Source: Neospora caninum Liverpool (lineage: Eukaryota > Apicomplexa > Conoidasida > Eucoccidiorida > Sarcocystidae). Taken from it: DNA of 64,000 nt. Positions 10,310 to 23,000 of this stretch are shown piece by piece. The stretch spans positions 651,920 to 715,919 of the forward strand of contig NC_018395.1 in assembly GCF_000208865.1 (NCBI RefSeq), given 5' to 3'. How positions within the stretch are numbered: the first letter of the stretch is position 1; each line of letters begins with the position of its first letter. A program made the position numbers and the translations under genes. Under the pieces are notes generated by a model, which saw only the letters and a list, made by a program, of their open reading frames with translations, was not told the origin of the DNA and did not search any database.

Positions 10310-13300
10310 ATGCGTGCGCCGCCTGCCGCTTCGGATTCTTCTCACCCTCCCCCTTCTCTCCCCGCCACTCACGCTCCAGAGTCCACCCTGCCGTCTTCTG
10401 CGCCCTGTTCCGCCCCGTCCTCGCCGTCGTCTTCCGCGGTACCCTTTCTCGCCGCAACGACTGCCTCCTCGCTCTCTCCCCGGCCCTCGCGTTCGCCGTC
10501 GCCGTTGCCAGTGCTCGAGCTCCACAACGACAGCCCCTCCGAGACGGAATGCGCGCTGTTTCCGTCGCCCCTGGACATCCTCGAGTCGCTCCTGAATCTG
10601 TGTGAGTGCGGCCACAGCGACTTTTCGACTTCCCCCCGGTCCGTCACCCCCGCAGACTCCGCACCACGTTCCGACACCCTCGCAGGGCGTTCCGCGCCAA
10701 GCCCCGGAGCTCGCCTCGCGTCAACCCCCGTGGAGCTTCCAGAGTTTCCTCTCCGCGTTCCGTCTCGCAGGTGGAGAGGGTACCGAACGACTGTTTGGCG
10801 ACACGCGACTCTTCCCCGCTCTCTGTCTTCGCCCGTGCGGAACGCCCCGGGCGGCCAGGACCAGCAGAGTGCAATGCATGCGCCCGGTCTCTCGGAGGAG
10901 ACCGCTGCGTACGACGCAGGCGCGCTGTGCTGCTGTGCCCCGCCGCCGCAAGGCTCTCTCTCTGTGGCCAGAATGGCGCTCGTCCCCCCCACGCGCAGCT
11001 ACTACTACGCAAGGCCAGCGCCTGTCCTCAGCCCCTCCGTCGCCGGCTACGCCGCGGTCTCCGGAGGTTCCCGAGTCTATGCAGCTGGGTCCCCCGCAGG
11101 CGGTGCGGCTCCAGAGAGCTTCCACCGCGTCGTCAACGGCGAGCCAGAGGCGATGTACCTGACCTCGCCCTCCGCCGTCGCCTACGCCCCCGGCAGCCAC
11201 GAACCCAGACACCTGACCGTCCCCACCCTCCCGCCGGCGGCAGGAACCGGCGAAGACTGGGGCGAAAGTCGACGGCGCCTCCCCGTCGGCGCGCCTCCGA
11301 TGGAGCGAGACGCCTTCGTGACCGAAGCGCTCCTCAGGAAAGAAGCGGAACTCCAGGTGAGAGTCCCGGCGTCTCCTCGAGCGTTTCACGGGGAGGTTCT
11401 GTGTGCGGGAAGTCTCCGCTGCCACAGGCACCGTGGGTGGAGACTGTTGGATCTGCGCAAAAGAGTTGAGAGTGCTCGAGGCGCTGTTCCCGCGGGAGTC
11501 TTTTGTTTCGCCCGATTTGGCTGCGCGCATCGCACCGCGCGGGCAGAGAGCCCTGCGCGCGGGGGGGCGTGGGGGGGGGGGTGGGGGGACTGCGGAAGCC
11601 GCGCCTCTCTCTGACGTTGGCCTTTGCTCTGGGTTTTTTCCGGGTGACTGGGGGGACCCGCAGTCGCGCCCTGAGCTTCCTCGTCTCGCAACCTGTCGGG
11701 AACTCGAGGGATGTCTCCAGACAGCCTGGCAGGAGAGTTACGCGCGGTCGCCCACGTGTAAAGGCTGGTTTTTTTTGGCAGCGGGTTTGATCCGTCGTCT
11801 TCTCGCTGAGTCGCCTTCGCGATATATGGCGTAACGCATCCATGCACACAAACGTTCGAGTAAGGTGCTGCTGAACGCGTGTTCTGGTCTTGCCCCGCAG
11901 GCGCGCATTGAGGAGAAACAGTTGGAACTTCGCCTCCTTGAGAGACAGGCGAACGCCCGTCGCCTCGTCGAGGGGACTGCAGGGTTCGAGGAAGTCCGGC
12001 AACTGCGAGGCGATCTCTGCGAGAAAGAAATGGAGGTCGAGCAGCTCAAGGCGGAAGTGCACTTGGCGAGGAAGGAGAAAGGCGACCTGAACGCGGATTT
12101 GCTGATGAAGGACGCGGTCATTTCCGCGTAAGTTCAGAAGAAACGACGGCAAAGCGAGACCGCGCTCGGAGGTGGTGGCGAGAGGAGAGGCAGATGACGT
12201 CGCTGTGAACTATAGCCGGCGAGAAGAGACTGAGGACGACAACGTTTCGAAATCCAAGTCAAGGGGGTTTCTCACAGAGTTGGCGTTATTTCCTCTGTAC
12301 TTCGACTCGACATCTTGTTGCGCTTCTTCTCTCTCTCTCTCCAATGGCTATTGTTTTCGTCCTTCTGACCCCTTCCTATCCCGCCTTCTCTCTTTTTCTC
12401 TCTTCTTCCTTCAGTCTCTCCGGCATGAACTCTCCCCCTCCGCTCCCTGATGTGTCTTCTCTTCTTTTCTTTCGTTCCCTTGCGCCTGTCGCGCTCGTGT
12501 TTCTCGCGCGCTCTCCATCTTTTTCTGCGCCGTATGCCTCCTCTGCTCCTGGCCCTTCAGACTCAAGGCTGGCGACGACTCCGACCTTCCGGATGTTCGC
12601 ACAGTTGACGCTGTGAAGACGCTGCGCGAGAAGGAAGAGGAAAACCGTCTTCTGTCCCGGCGTCTCGAGGCGATGCGCGAAGAGCGCCGCGACATGCGCG
12701 AACTGCTTCTCCAGAAAGACAAGCAGCTGGCCGCCGCGATGAGTGTTTCCGACACTGAGGCGAAGGAGGCCTCAGCCGTCCAGCTGGGCGTCCAGGCCAT
12801 CGCGATGGTGCAAGACAGCGTGGAACTTCGCGAAAAAATGAAGCGGCTGGATGCGGAGCTCGCAGCCCTGAAGGAGGAAAAAGGCCGACGGGAACTTCTT
12901 CTCGAAGAAACGTTTCGCAAACTCACCGACAAACGCAAAGAGGCGGCTGGGCTCCTCGAAATGGTCTCACAGCGAGACATGAAACTTGCCAGAGTCGAGA
13001 CCTTTCTCCAGGTAAACGCATAAATGGGGGGCGGGGTTCCCAAAGGAAGACGCCGAGTAAAAAGTTCGGCCCTTTTTGGGGAGCGGGGGGAGGCCAACGC
13101 CCCGCGACCTCTCGCAGCGAGGCCGAGCTTTTTTGAGGCTGTTTGGAACCGCGCGCACACCTTTACAAGTGTCCCGCAATCTGTGCGCGGGTTGTTTCTG
13201 CGCTCGCCCCGAGAGACAAACGCCGCACGGCAGGCGAGGGCTCTGAAAGAAGCGCCTCGCGGTCCTCCGTGTTGCTCCCTTTTCGCCGTCCATTTGACGA

Positions 13301-14598
13301 TAGTCGCGGGTCCACTTCGCGCCTCTGGCGTCGCTGCGCTCGTCCTTTTCGGAGACCTGTGTGTCTCTGTCGGCGCTTACGCTCGGTGGTGCCTCAGGGG
13401 TTTTGTGTCTGCGCGTCTCGCGCCTTTTTCCTTCCGTTTTTTCTCTGTTCTTTTTTTGTCGAGTCTGCGCATGCCTCCCGCCGCTCTCTCGCTCTCTCTC
13501 TCTGGCCTGTCTCTGCAGCAACGGAACCGCGACTACGACCAGCTCCAGGAGGAGTCCCGCGCGGCGCTTCGGGCCGAGGCGGCGCGCGTGGAGAAGAGCG
13601 AGGAAGAGATCAAGATTTTGCAAGAGCAGCAGGGCGCGTTGAAGAACATTGTCGCCTCGCGCGACGAGAAGGTGACGTGCCTCCAGAACGAGGTGGTTCG
13701 CAGAGACGCCCTCATCAAGCAGTTGGAGCAGCGCCTGAAAGTTCTGTCTCAGGACCTCGAACAGAGCGCGGGTCACCTCCAGCAGCTGCTGCGCGCCTCT
13801 GCCGCGAAGGACGCGTACCTGTTCGAGTTGGAGTCGCAGCTGCGCCGGAACGAGGTCGAGCGCCAGGCGTCGTACCTCGCCGAAGTGTCTCGGACGCGTC
13901 GCCTGGCGCTGGAGACCCGACTGAAGGAGGAGGAGTGCCGTGCGGCCCTGAACGACAAAGAAGAGGCTCTGGCCTCTGCGCAGCACGAACTGAGTCGCAA
14001 CTCGCTCACTCTTCAGCAGCTTCGCCACGCGTTCGCGACAGTCGAAGCCACGGACGCGTGCTACAGACCTGTCGAGAGTCGCGCCGCCTCGCCGTCTGCC
14101 GCGCGAGACAAGGCCAAAGACCGCGAGAGCGGCACGACCTCGCTGCCGGTTTCCACGACTGAGGACGCGCTTTACCGGATCCCCACGGCGACTTCGGTCC
14201 CCCAGCGCCCGCTCCAAGAGAGTCTCCGGCTCCTCGAGGCCGACGCCGTCGTGCACCCGCGACCGGCAGGGACTGCCGGCCTGAACGGCCTTCTGCGCCA
14301 ACCCCGGAAAGGAGACACTTCGACCGTGTACACCTACTACGAGGCTTCGCCTCAAGAAAAGGCCTCGGTCGCGTCGACTCTGGCCTTGCCTGCGGGGTTC
14401 GCGCCGACGCCGCACACGTTCCCCGCGACCCAGGCCTACGCGGGGATCTTGCGGGCGAACACGGTGCCCAGTGGCGACGTCGGGGTCTCTCGCCAGGGGG
14501 GCCGAGGCTCACCCACCGCGTACGCGACGCTGCCAGCCTCACGCGTCGTGAAGCAGGTCGCGAGCAAAAAGGCCGAGGAGTCGGCGCAGAAACAGTGA
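10310..14598 (+). CDS. Coiled-coil protein of unknown function
   Basis: Four exons join cleanly: 10310-11356, 11901-12127, 12561-13011 and 13519-14598, giving 934 residues. Residues 1-340 are Ser/Pro/Ala-rich and disordered, with Tyr-rich patches such as SYYYARP. Residues about 340-745 form a long, nearly unbroken coiled coil rich in Glu, Arg, Gln and Leu heptads, with repeated motifs such as LLEETFRKL and IKQLEQRLKVL. It contains several Q/S-RD-x-K variants (for example QRDMKLARVE, SRDEKVTCLQ, AKDAYLFELE) spaced through the coil like a degenerate repeat. The C-terminal 190 residues are again disordered with VYTYYEAS and YATLPASRVV. There is no signal peptide or membrane helix. I do not recognise the family. 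A cytoskeletal, centrosomal or inner-membrane-complex scaffold role would fit but is inference only. The ATG was chosen because the frame upstream is CT-rich leader-like sequence. Confidence 0.82.
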
Positions 14599-15164
14599 TG
14601 ATCGCGACGCCACCGAGCTCCTGAAAACTCAGGGAACCTTCGCGACGGGTTTTTTTCACGGCCTCCTTAGCGACGAGCTCAAACATATGTATTTATACAT
14701 AAACATATATCAAAATGTACATGCTTCGATGTATATATATACAAATATACATGTATATCTTTGTATACATGCGTGGAAGAGGGAAATGAATCGCGAGGAA
14801 GATTCAGGCGCGTTGCCCCGCAGAGAAAACAGGGGCTTCTCGTACCGCGCTGTGCAGGTGCGGCGGGCATTTGTATCCGTTCTTTAGCGCTTTGTCGTTT
14901 CGGAGAAAAGGGAAGTGGAGCTCACGCAACAAGATCCAAACTTTGTCGGTGTTGAATTCCTTTCCCGAAACGGCGCACACGCAGGGGGATCCAGACGGCG
15001 CAAGAGAGAGGCCACCTCGTGCGCATTCGAAGGAAATATAGAAACGCAAGCATCAAACAGAAACTCAGGGTTGGTCCTTGGCACATGCATTTGAATAGCA
15101 AGCACTCCGGGCTTAATCTAAAAGCAGCAGCACGTCCAGATCCAAAGAAATTCAGAAAACATAT

Positions 15165-15242
15165 ATGTATATATATATGTTTATAGATATATATATATAT
15201 ATATATATATTTAATTTAAATATATATACATAGATAGATATC
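15165..15242. repeat. (TA)n microsatellite
   Basis: Long TA run ending in GATA units, in the convergent spacer. Confidence 0.9.
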
Positions 15243-15797
15243 CAGGCATTTCCCTACGGTTGCATGTCACGTGGATACATATGTGTAGTTCTCGTTTCTT
15301 TCTCTTTGGACAGGCATCGCGGCTGTTTGCGCGTTCCGCATGCTTCGACACGCCTCTCTGTATACACAATGATCGTGCACTGGTTAGTTGTACGTGATCC
15401 TCCGAGCACCAGAGCATTCGCCACGAAGTCGAGCGCGCGCCCGCGGTGGTCGCCGTTTCGGAAAGACGTTCTTTTCAAAGACTAAAAGGAGGCGCTTCTC
15501 AGTCAAAGTTGGCGTGCAAGTCTCTGTGCCTGTCGTCTCGTACACGCGTTCGGCGCGCGAGGGCTCGTCTCTATCTCCGCCTAAAAAGCCGAGCACGGTC
15601 CCGTCAGTTTCACTCGAAAGCAAGGTGACCCGAAGGAGTCTCCGTTCTCTGCAGCCTCAACAGGGGCCTTTCAACTTTCCTAAATGGCCATCCTGCCGCT
15701 GTTTCTCGAACGCGATGTTGAACGCTAGCAAATGCACAAGATGCTTCCCTGCGCGTTACATGCACGAACATCAACCGTCCGTCCCTGTGTGTGAGTT

Positions 15798-15885
15798 TAT
15801 ATATATATATATATATATATACGTATATATATATATATAGATACATATGTATATGTATATATACATGTATATATACATATGTGGA
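15798..15885. repeat. (TA)n microsatellite
   Basis: Two TA runs separated by one CG step, then TATG/TACA variants. Confidence 0.9.
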
Positions 15886-17115
15886 TGTACCGTTGGATGT
15901 GTGGCAGTGGAGTGTGGGCGTGGATTCGCGTTCAGACGCGCGGGAGCCCGCGGCCCGTTGATTCAACTGGTACAGGGTCGCACCCGAAAATCGTGGGGAA
16001 AATTGAAAAAAATTGCCTATTTCCTGACCCGACACGCCCCGGGCCAGCGTCACAACTTCACAGTGACGCCTCGGCTGTCATCGCAGATCGCATGCATCGG
16101 CGACCTCCCACAAAACGTTGGGTTCTGTGTGCCGTTCGAGGTGTCCTCTGGGCGAAACGTGCGTCTCTGCCGCTTCTCTCTCCCCACACAAAGAAACTAA
16201 AAAAGGGAAACGAGGGAACCACGCCACGCTCCGGGGAGACAGAGACACACCACACACCCAGCAACTCAAACAGACGGACACCCCTGCACATATATATATA
16301 TATATATATATATATACATGTTGATGACGCTGGTATAGGGATACAAGTGTGCACATGCACACGATACACATCAGTATGTGGACAGCTCGTCGAAGTCCAA
16401 AGAGGAACAAAGGGGTTTAGGCCTAAACTTCTCCGTGTGTCGCCTCTGGCCAGATGTGGAATGGCAGCGGAAACGCAGGAGCACTAAAACGCTCGTCTGG
16501 CTACACTCGTTCGGCGCCAGAGACTGCCGGACCTCGCCCCCCCTCGTTCTGCAAACGCACGAAAAGCCACAACGACGCACCACTGTGTCTTCCTCACTGC
16601 ATGCATCCATAGGTGAATATGCACGTGGGCAAACGTGTGCGAGCGAAGTGACCTGGACGCGTCTCGCCGTGCTCGATATCTAACTCCACAGTTTGCCTCG
16701 AAAAAACCGAAAGTTTCCACTCGGGACGACACCAAATACACACACCTATAGAGTACAGAATATATATATATATATTCATATATATATATATATATTATAT
16801 ATTGGTGCTGGTAAGTAGATAATGAGGTGGAAATAGGCGGTTATGCCTGAAGCTGCTTTTGAGTGGGTTTCTTTTGCATCGAAGATGGAAGCTTGCAAAG
16901 TGGCAAATATACCGCACAAAGCGGAAAGTGTCTCGAGAGAAAATGTATGTGGAAGACTCTTAAAGGGGCCATCTGCAATTCGCCTGAATGGGTAACTGAT
17001 GAACAGGGACAACCCTAAACGCTAAACATAGAGATTTATAGCAGAAGGGGAGATATAGTTAAAGGTTATGGCAGAGAAGAATATAGAGGTGCAGATATGT
17101 AGCTCGCTGCATGTG

Positions 17116-17174
17116 CATATATATATATATATATATATATACATACATATATACATACATACATATATACATAC

Positions 17175-17210
<36 letters not shown>

Positions 17211-17216
17211 GGATAG
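17116..17216. repeat. (TA)n and (CATA)n microsatellite next to the MLO-like stop codon
   Basis: TA runs flank ATACATAC repeats. The tract begins only a few bases 3' of the stop codon at 17219 of the minus-strand gene, so it would lie in its 3' UTR. Confidence 0.9.
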
Positions 17217-17218
17217 AT

Positions 17219-17574
17219 TTATACTTTTGTGGGGCGCCGCCCTTCGTAGGAACCGAGGTCTGTTTTCGTCCATAGAGTGGGGCCAAGGCGCACCTGAATT
17301 GGATTTAAAGCTTGTTCTTCCATTGCCTGGAGCTGAGAGACGAAATGGTCGGGCGACACGGCGGTCGTTCCTCTCTTCCCGCCAATGAAATCGAGCAAAT
17401 ACCGCTTCTTCCCTTCCGACAAAGTCAGACGCAGCTGAAAAGCAAAATCGAAACGGAAACGTGGAAAAAGAACCCGGGTATCTTCCCGCGAAATCTCCTC
17501 CATTAAGCAACAGTAAATGTACTTCAATCGTCTCCACACATACCTCTTCCTTCTCTGTCTCATATGCATGCACA

Positions 17575-17632
<58 letters not shown>

Positions 17633-19876
17633 CAGGAACAGCCTTGTACCTACAAGAACAGATCGACGTCGTCTGCGTGTGTGTGTCGTGTAGGGACCGA
17701 TAAATATGGATATTTACCGACGTATATATATATATATATATGCAAGCAGACATGTGGACAACTACATAGGTCTTTGGTACAAGCGCCTTTTCACCGAGGG
17801 GCGTAGGCGATCAACGCGGCATCTCGTGACAGAGCAGGGGATCGGAGAGAGACACAAGGAGACGGGAGGAACGAATGGCAAGAAGGCGAAAGTCATCGAC
17901 CGCGCGCGTACCTCCGCGAGAATTTTACTTAAGTTGGCCAGATCAATTCCGACAGGAGACGTCCACGGGATGCCGTACCGCCCTTCAAACAGTTCCTGAA
18001 AAGAAGACCAAACTCAGCAGTCAACTCTGAATTTCAGCCACCGGTGTGGACCCACGCCGTCAACTGTTTTTCTTCGCTTCCACATAAAAGGCCAGTCCAC
18101 GCGCTCCCGCGCGCAGCGATCTCCCCCATCTTGAGATTCCACTTCTTCCCTGATTGTTGCTCTCGACGTGTTACAAAAGGCCGCGGATACACCCCCCCTC
18201 CCCCCACACACACATTCTCGTCCACGCACTCGTACTTGAACCGACATTGAAATCCATGAACATATATATATATATATATATGCATATATATATATATATA
18301 TATATCGTTTTATACATGTGTATATGGTGCATGTCAGCGCATCCTGTATAGACCCCTGTGTAAACATGTCGGTCTTTTCCTCTTTTTATCGCTCTCTCTG
18401 TTGGTCCTTGGATAAGGGGGATGCAGGCGAGTCTAAAATTCAGAGACGCTTTCTTCTTTTCCTGGCCCGAAAGGTCCATATCCGACGCGCAGCGACTTGC
18501 GCATTCAATTCGTTTCTCTTGACAGCAGCGAACTTACTCGGACTGCATCTCGGTCAAGAGGCTCCATGAGCATTTGCTTCACAACCATGACCATGACAAA
18601 GAACTCATCTTCATTCACGCCGCCCTTGTGATTCCGATCAAAGACATGCAAAAAGTCCTGCATGCACAAAAAACATTGACACGGCGCGCGAAAGTCTTCA
18701 GCCGCTCCGATGTCACCGCAGCAGCCTTTCCCTCCCCGAAAAACGCACGCACGAACAAACACATCCACAGTCGCATGCATACACGCATACCTATATCTTC
18801 TACACGTACAGATAGGTAATATACAAATGCATTCCCTATGCATTCACAAATATGCACATCCATAAGCATACAGCCGTATATATATATATATATGTGTCCA
18901 CCGATCAACAGCTGGATTCGTTTCCACATGCAGACGGATGACTGCCTGACGCTGCAACGGTATGTGCATGTCTTGAAAGGCGCAAAAGGCGACTGCTTCC
19001 GACGCGTTTCAACTCCGTCAGACGCCCGGAATCTGCGCAACAAGGCCCCAGCGACAGCCGCGCGCGCGCGCTTTCCAGGCACCAAGCACATGCGTGGATG
19101 ACGCACATTAACGCCGGCTTCCGATTTGATTGGGAGCCCTTGAGAAGTGAGGAATTTGAAGATTTTTGCGCGGTTGATCTCTCCCTGGTGCTCTTCGTCG
19201 AGCGCGGCCCAGAGAGTCAGTCGTTGCTCCTGAGCCTGCCTGGAAGCGCCCTTGGACCTGAGAGACGCCAAGAAAAACACGACACGCCTCTGCATGTCTC
19301 CCCAGATCCCACCCCTCTCTCGACTCCGGATCCGCCTGCAGCCGCGGGTGCACGCTGGAAAGCCTCGCGGATCTCGCCCTCTGCGCCTGACCCCACGCAG
19401 AGAGAAAATCCTGAACCTGAGAACGCTCTCTACAAGGCACGCAGGACGAACTGGGGCGAGAGTCGCACACAGGCAGCGAGAACACGGCTCCGTTCGCGAC
19501 GCTCTTCTCGAGACATCCGCAAGTTGCGCCACGAACGTAACACCGGGGCAGAAACCGTCGGCCCAGAAACCCCACACGTTCTTCTTTAGCAGTCGAGTGG
19601 AATGGAGCCGAGCCCGCAACTGTGAAGAGAGCGCACCTGATGAGAAGCTGACGCCAGAACATGTCTCCGCCTTCGCTGATGGCGAAAAGCGTCGACTGGA
19701 CGCGGAGCGCGTCAATCAGCTCTGCTGTGCGCCTCACATTCTCCGCACGCTGGAGATCCCACACCTGAACCAAACGAAAAAAACGCCCTTGAAAAAAAGG
19801 TCGAAAAACGTAAATGTCGACTTACTTCCAGCTGAACGTGGCTGCAGTCAAAGGTACATCTTTATACACATTCGCA

Positions 19877-19910
<34 letters not shown>

Positions 19911-19968
19911 TTCCTTGCGGGGTCGTACAGCTGTGTAGCTATGCAAGGCTGCGAGTGTATGTAGGCGC

Positions 19969-20003
<35 letters not shown>

Positions 20004-23000
20004 GGTACATGGATGTCGATACACCTCTGCATGCATATCGAGGCACGCATGCGCCAAAGTGGGGCTCTCACAGGGGCTCAAAGTCTGTTTTCAACGAAGC
20101 GATGGTTGGGCAACACCGCCGAAACGCACCTCTCTTCTCTTCAATTCACGGATCCCGACAGCTCTAAGCATACAACAGCCCCTGTTTGTCTCGCAGACGA
20201 ACCCGTGGCCTAGATATATATATATATGGATGTGCCTATATATATATATATATATTTGTATATAGAGAGATGCGTGTCGCTCTAGGGTTCTTCTCTCTGG
20301 GGAGTCACTTGGAGAAAGTCGATTTTTGCTAGGTTTTGAGGCCGCGGCTTTACCTTTTCGAGGAGTTCCGGATCAACGAGCATCCCTGAGTTGAGGGCGA
20401 GGAGCACGGTGTACACGACGCTCTTCAGGAGAGCAAACTGGATCGCCGCGCACGCAACGACGACTACGTTTCCCCACCAGCAGAAGGTAAGCCACGTCGC
20501 AGGGTGGCTGCGGAAAAGCTGGACCCACCACGCGAGAACGAGAAGCTGGCAGAAGAACGACGCCTGCGGAGCAACGAACGGCCAGCGAACAGCAGCGACG
20601 CGCGAGTGGAAGCCGCGAGGCAGAGGGGGGCGGGACGGAAGAAAGCAGCGGGTTCTGTCAAGCGTCTCGACGCGAGCAAGAAAGACACCGCAGGAAAGAA
20701 AGCCGCGTCACCACGCGCGCGCTGGAGCCTGCTCTGGACGGAGACCTGAGAAGGCGACAGAGGGCTCGAGGTGGAACTTACCTCCACAGCTCGCAAAACG
20801 ATGTTTGGTCCATTCGCCCAGAAACAGAAGAGTTGCTGATGTTTGTTCGGCAGCGTCGTCCCCCACAAGAACGTCGAACACACGCCTGGCCAGGCGTTCT
20901 GAAAATCATGGCAGAAAGCGCAGAAAACACCGGGGCACGCGTCCGTTTCGCCCTGCGTCGATACCACAAACACGGGAAAACGCTTTCCCCTATCCAACCC
21001 CAGTGCTCCCCTTTCCCGTTTCTCTTCCTTCCTCGAATCGCGCGTCGTCCTCATCTGCGTCCCCCCCCCCCTCAGCCACTCCGTGAATCTCGGCGCCGAG
21101 AGATGTGATTCGCCGAAACCGCAGACCGACCACTCTGGCTGCAGGTCTCTACACCCTCGCTCGCTTCCCAAGAGCAGGGATCCATCGTCTTTCACCTTTT
21201 TTTTCTCGACCGTGAAAACGGCCCTCAGCTTCGACATATTTATTTTGATTTCACTTTGACTCCACCTCTTTCTCTCTACCCTGCAAAATCTGTCCCCCTT
21301 CTGCCTCTCTTTCTCCTCTCTCTCTCCCTGCATGCCCCCGCTTCGTCTTCTCTCCCGCGCTCTCGGATTCGCCAGAAATCCGCTTCGAGCCTCATTTGCC
21401 CCATCCACGTCGACGCCATCGACCTCTCCCTGGCTGGTTTCGGCCGTTTCCCCCTCCACGTCGTTCATGCAGCACGCTTCCGCTGAACTCCGAGCGACGC
21501 CCTCCGCTCCGGGAGCGCCTCCCCGCTCCCCCCATTTTTGAAATGCTGCATGCCGACCGCATATTCAGCTTCTCAACGGGTCGCGCGTCCGTCTGGGTTC
21601 TTCCCCCCTTACATAGGGTTCAGGGTTCGACGCGCCGCACACCACGAGAGATTCCTTCGGCCTGTCTTCGATCTCGCCTCTTCTGCTCCAGTCGCTCTGT
21701 GCTCTTCCCCTCTGTGGCGCAAGGCCGAGGCGCTCACCTTTTGCTTCTGGAGCTTGTAGGGCGGCGCGAATTCCTTGAGGTACTCGGAACCCGTGTCGCC
21801 TCCGACTTCCATGTGGTAGCGCATAACGAGGTAGTGGGGTACGTGGCGCGGCAACAACTGCTTTTCAATGCGAGAGGTGTATGCCCAGACGAGCAACATG
21901 CCCAGGAGACAGGTCGCGGACAGCCCGCTGATGAGCCCCGCTTCTTGGCCGAGTCGGAAGCTGAAGGTTGGTCTGAAGGACAGGGAGAAAAAAGGGAGAG
22001 ACAAGGAAGGCAAGGGTGCGTGTCGGAGCGAATCGGACCGAGGAAAAAGAGCCGGGCGATGTGCCACGCAGTCTACCGCATGCACAACCCCCCCCCCCCG
22101 ACGAGCGCAGAGAGAAAGCAGAGAAGAAAAAAAACCAGATCGACACTGTCACATGCACGCAGATACGTGAATGGACAAATCACTACACATACATATATAC
22201 ACATATAAACATACATGTATATATATACATATATGTATATATGTGTATGTTTGTATAGACCGAGCTAGGTGGAGCTGAGTTTGAGATGCGTTTGGTATGG
22301 AGATGTCCGTAGACCTAGATTTTGATGTGAGATTTCAGTGTGCTGGATTCGGGAAACCGGAGTGGTGCTCGGTGTTCCCGCGTGTGTACCTGAGACAGAT
22401 GTCGATAATCATGAGGAAGAAGAGCGTCGAGTTTGGCAGACGAATCATCTCAATGGCCATCTTGAGGAGACTCGCACGCAAGTACTCCATGAAGTAGTAC
22501 CCCGACGGGTCAACGCCCGGGATGCTCATCGCTTGGACGTTGTCAGCAAATTCGTATCTGAGAGCGCGAAAGGCGAAACGGGGAGAATCTCGCATGCAGA
22601 AAACGAAGCAAAAGCGGCGGAAATCCCAGTCTCCGAGGGCTGTCATTGCCCCCGACAAAAAGAGTCGAGATGGGCCCTACTCGTTCGTCTCGATCGATCG
22701 AAAATGTCGAATTTCAAGACAGAAAACGCGACCGGGACAGCAGATCACGGATCGGCGGCCGCCTTAGAAAAGCGAGGCCAAGCAAGCGCAGAGCACGAGA
22801 AGATAGGGCAGTGTCGAGGCGAGAAATGGGAAATCTCTGGCGCCAAAGACAGAGCAAGGTGGGCCTAGAAAGAAGCGCGAGGAACCTGGCAAGATGGAGA
22901 ACGCATGTGAGAAGGAAAAAACAGATGGGAACTTGTGCTTGCCTGTGAGCGATGAAATTCGCCTTGTCGAGTGCGGAGCGCCCAAAGACAGATCCGCAGC

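Larger units (their letters stand above)
14599..17218. other. Convergent spacer between the coiled-coil gene and the MLO-like gene
   Basis: It holds the 3' ends of two converging genes. Microsatellites lie at 14690-14760, 15165-15242, 15798-15885, 16287-16318, 16758-16802 and 17116-17216. The sequence between them shows no conserved reading frame that I can support. Confidence 0.5.

Noticed and set aside
10369..11530. Minus-strand frames opposite the coiled-coil gene exon 1
   Set aside because: Shadows of a GC-rich coding exon; Arg/Gly/Glu-rich with no domain.
12967..14415. 482-codon minus-strand frame
   Set aside because: Antisense to the coiled-coil exon 4; codon content mirrors the plus-strand heptads.
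17022..17753. Tyr-Ile repeat proteins
   Set aside because: Translations of TA microsatellites; the same applies to all YIYI-type frames in the window.
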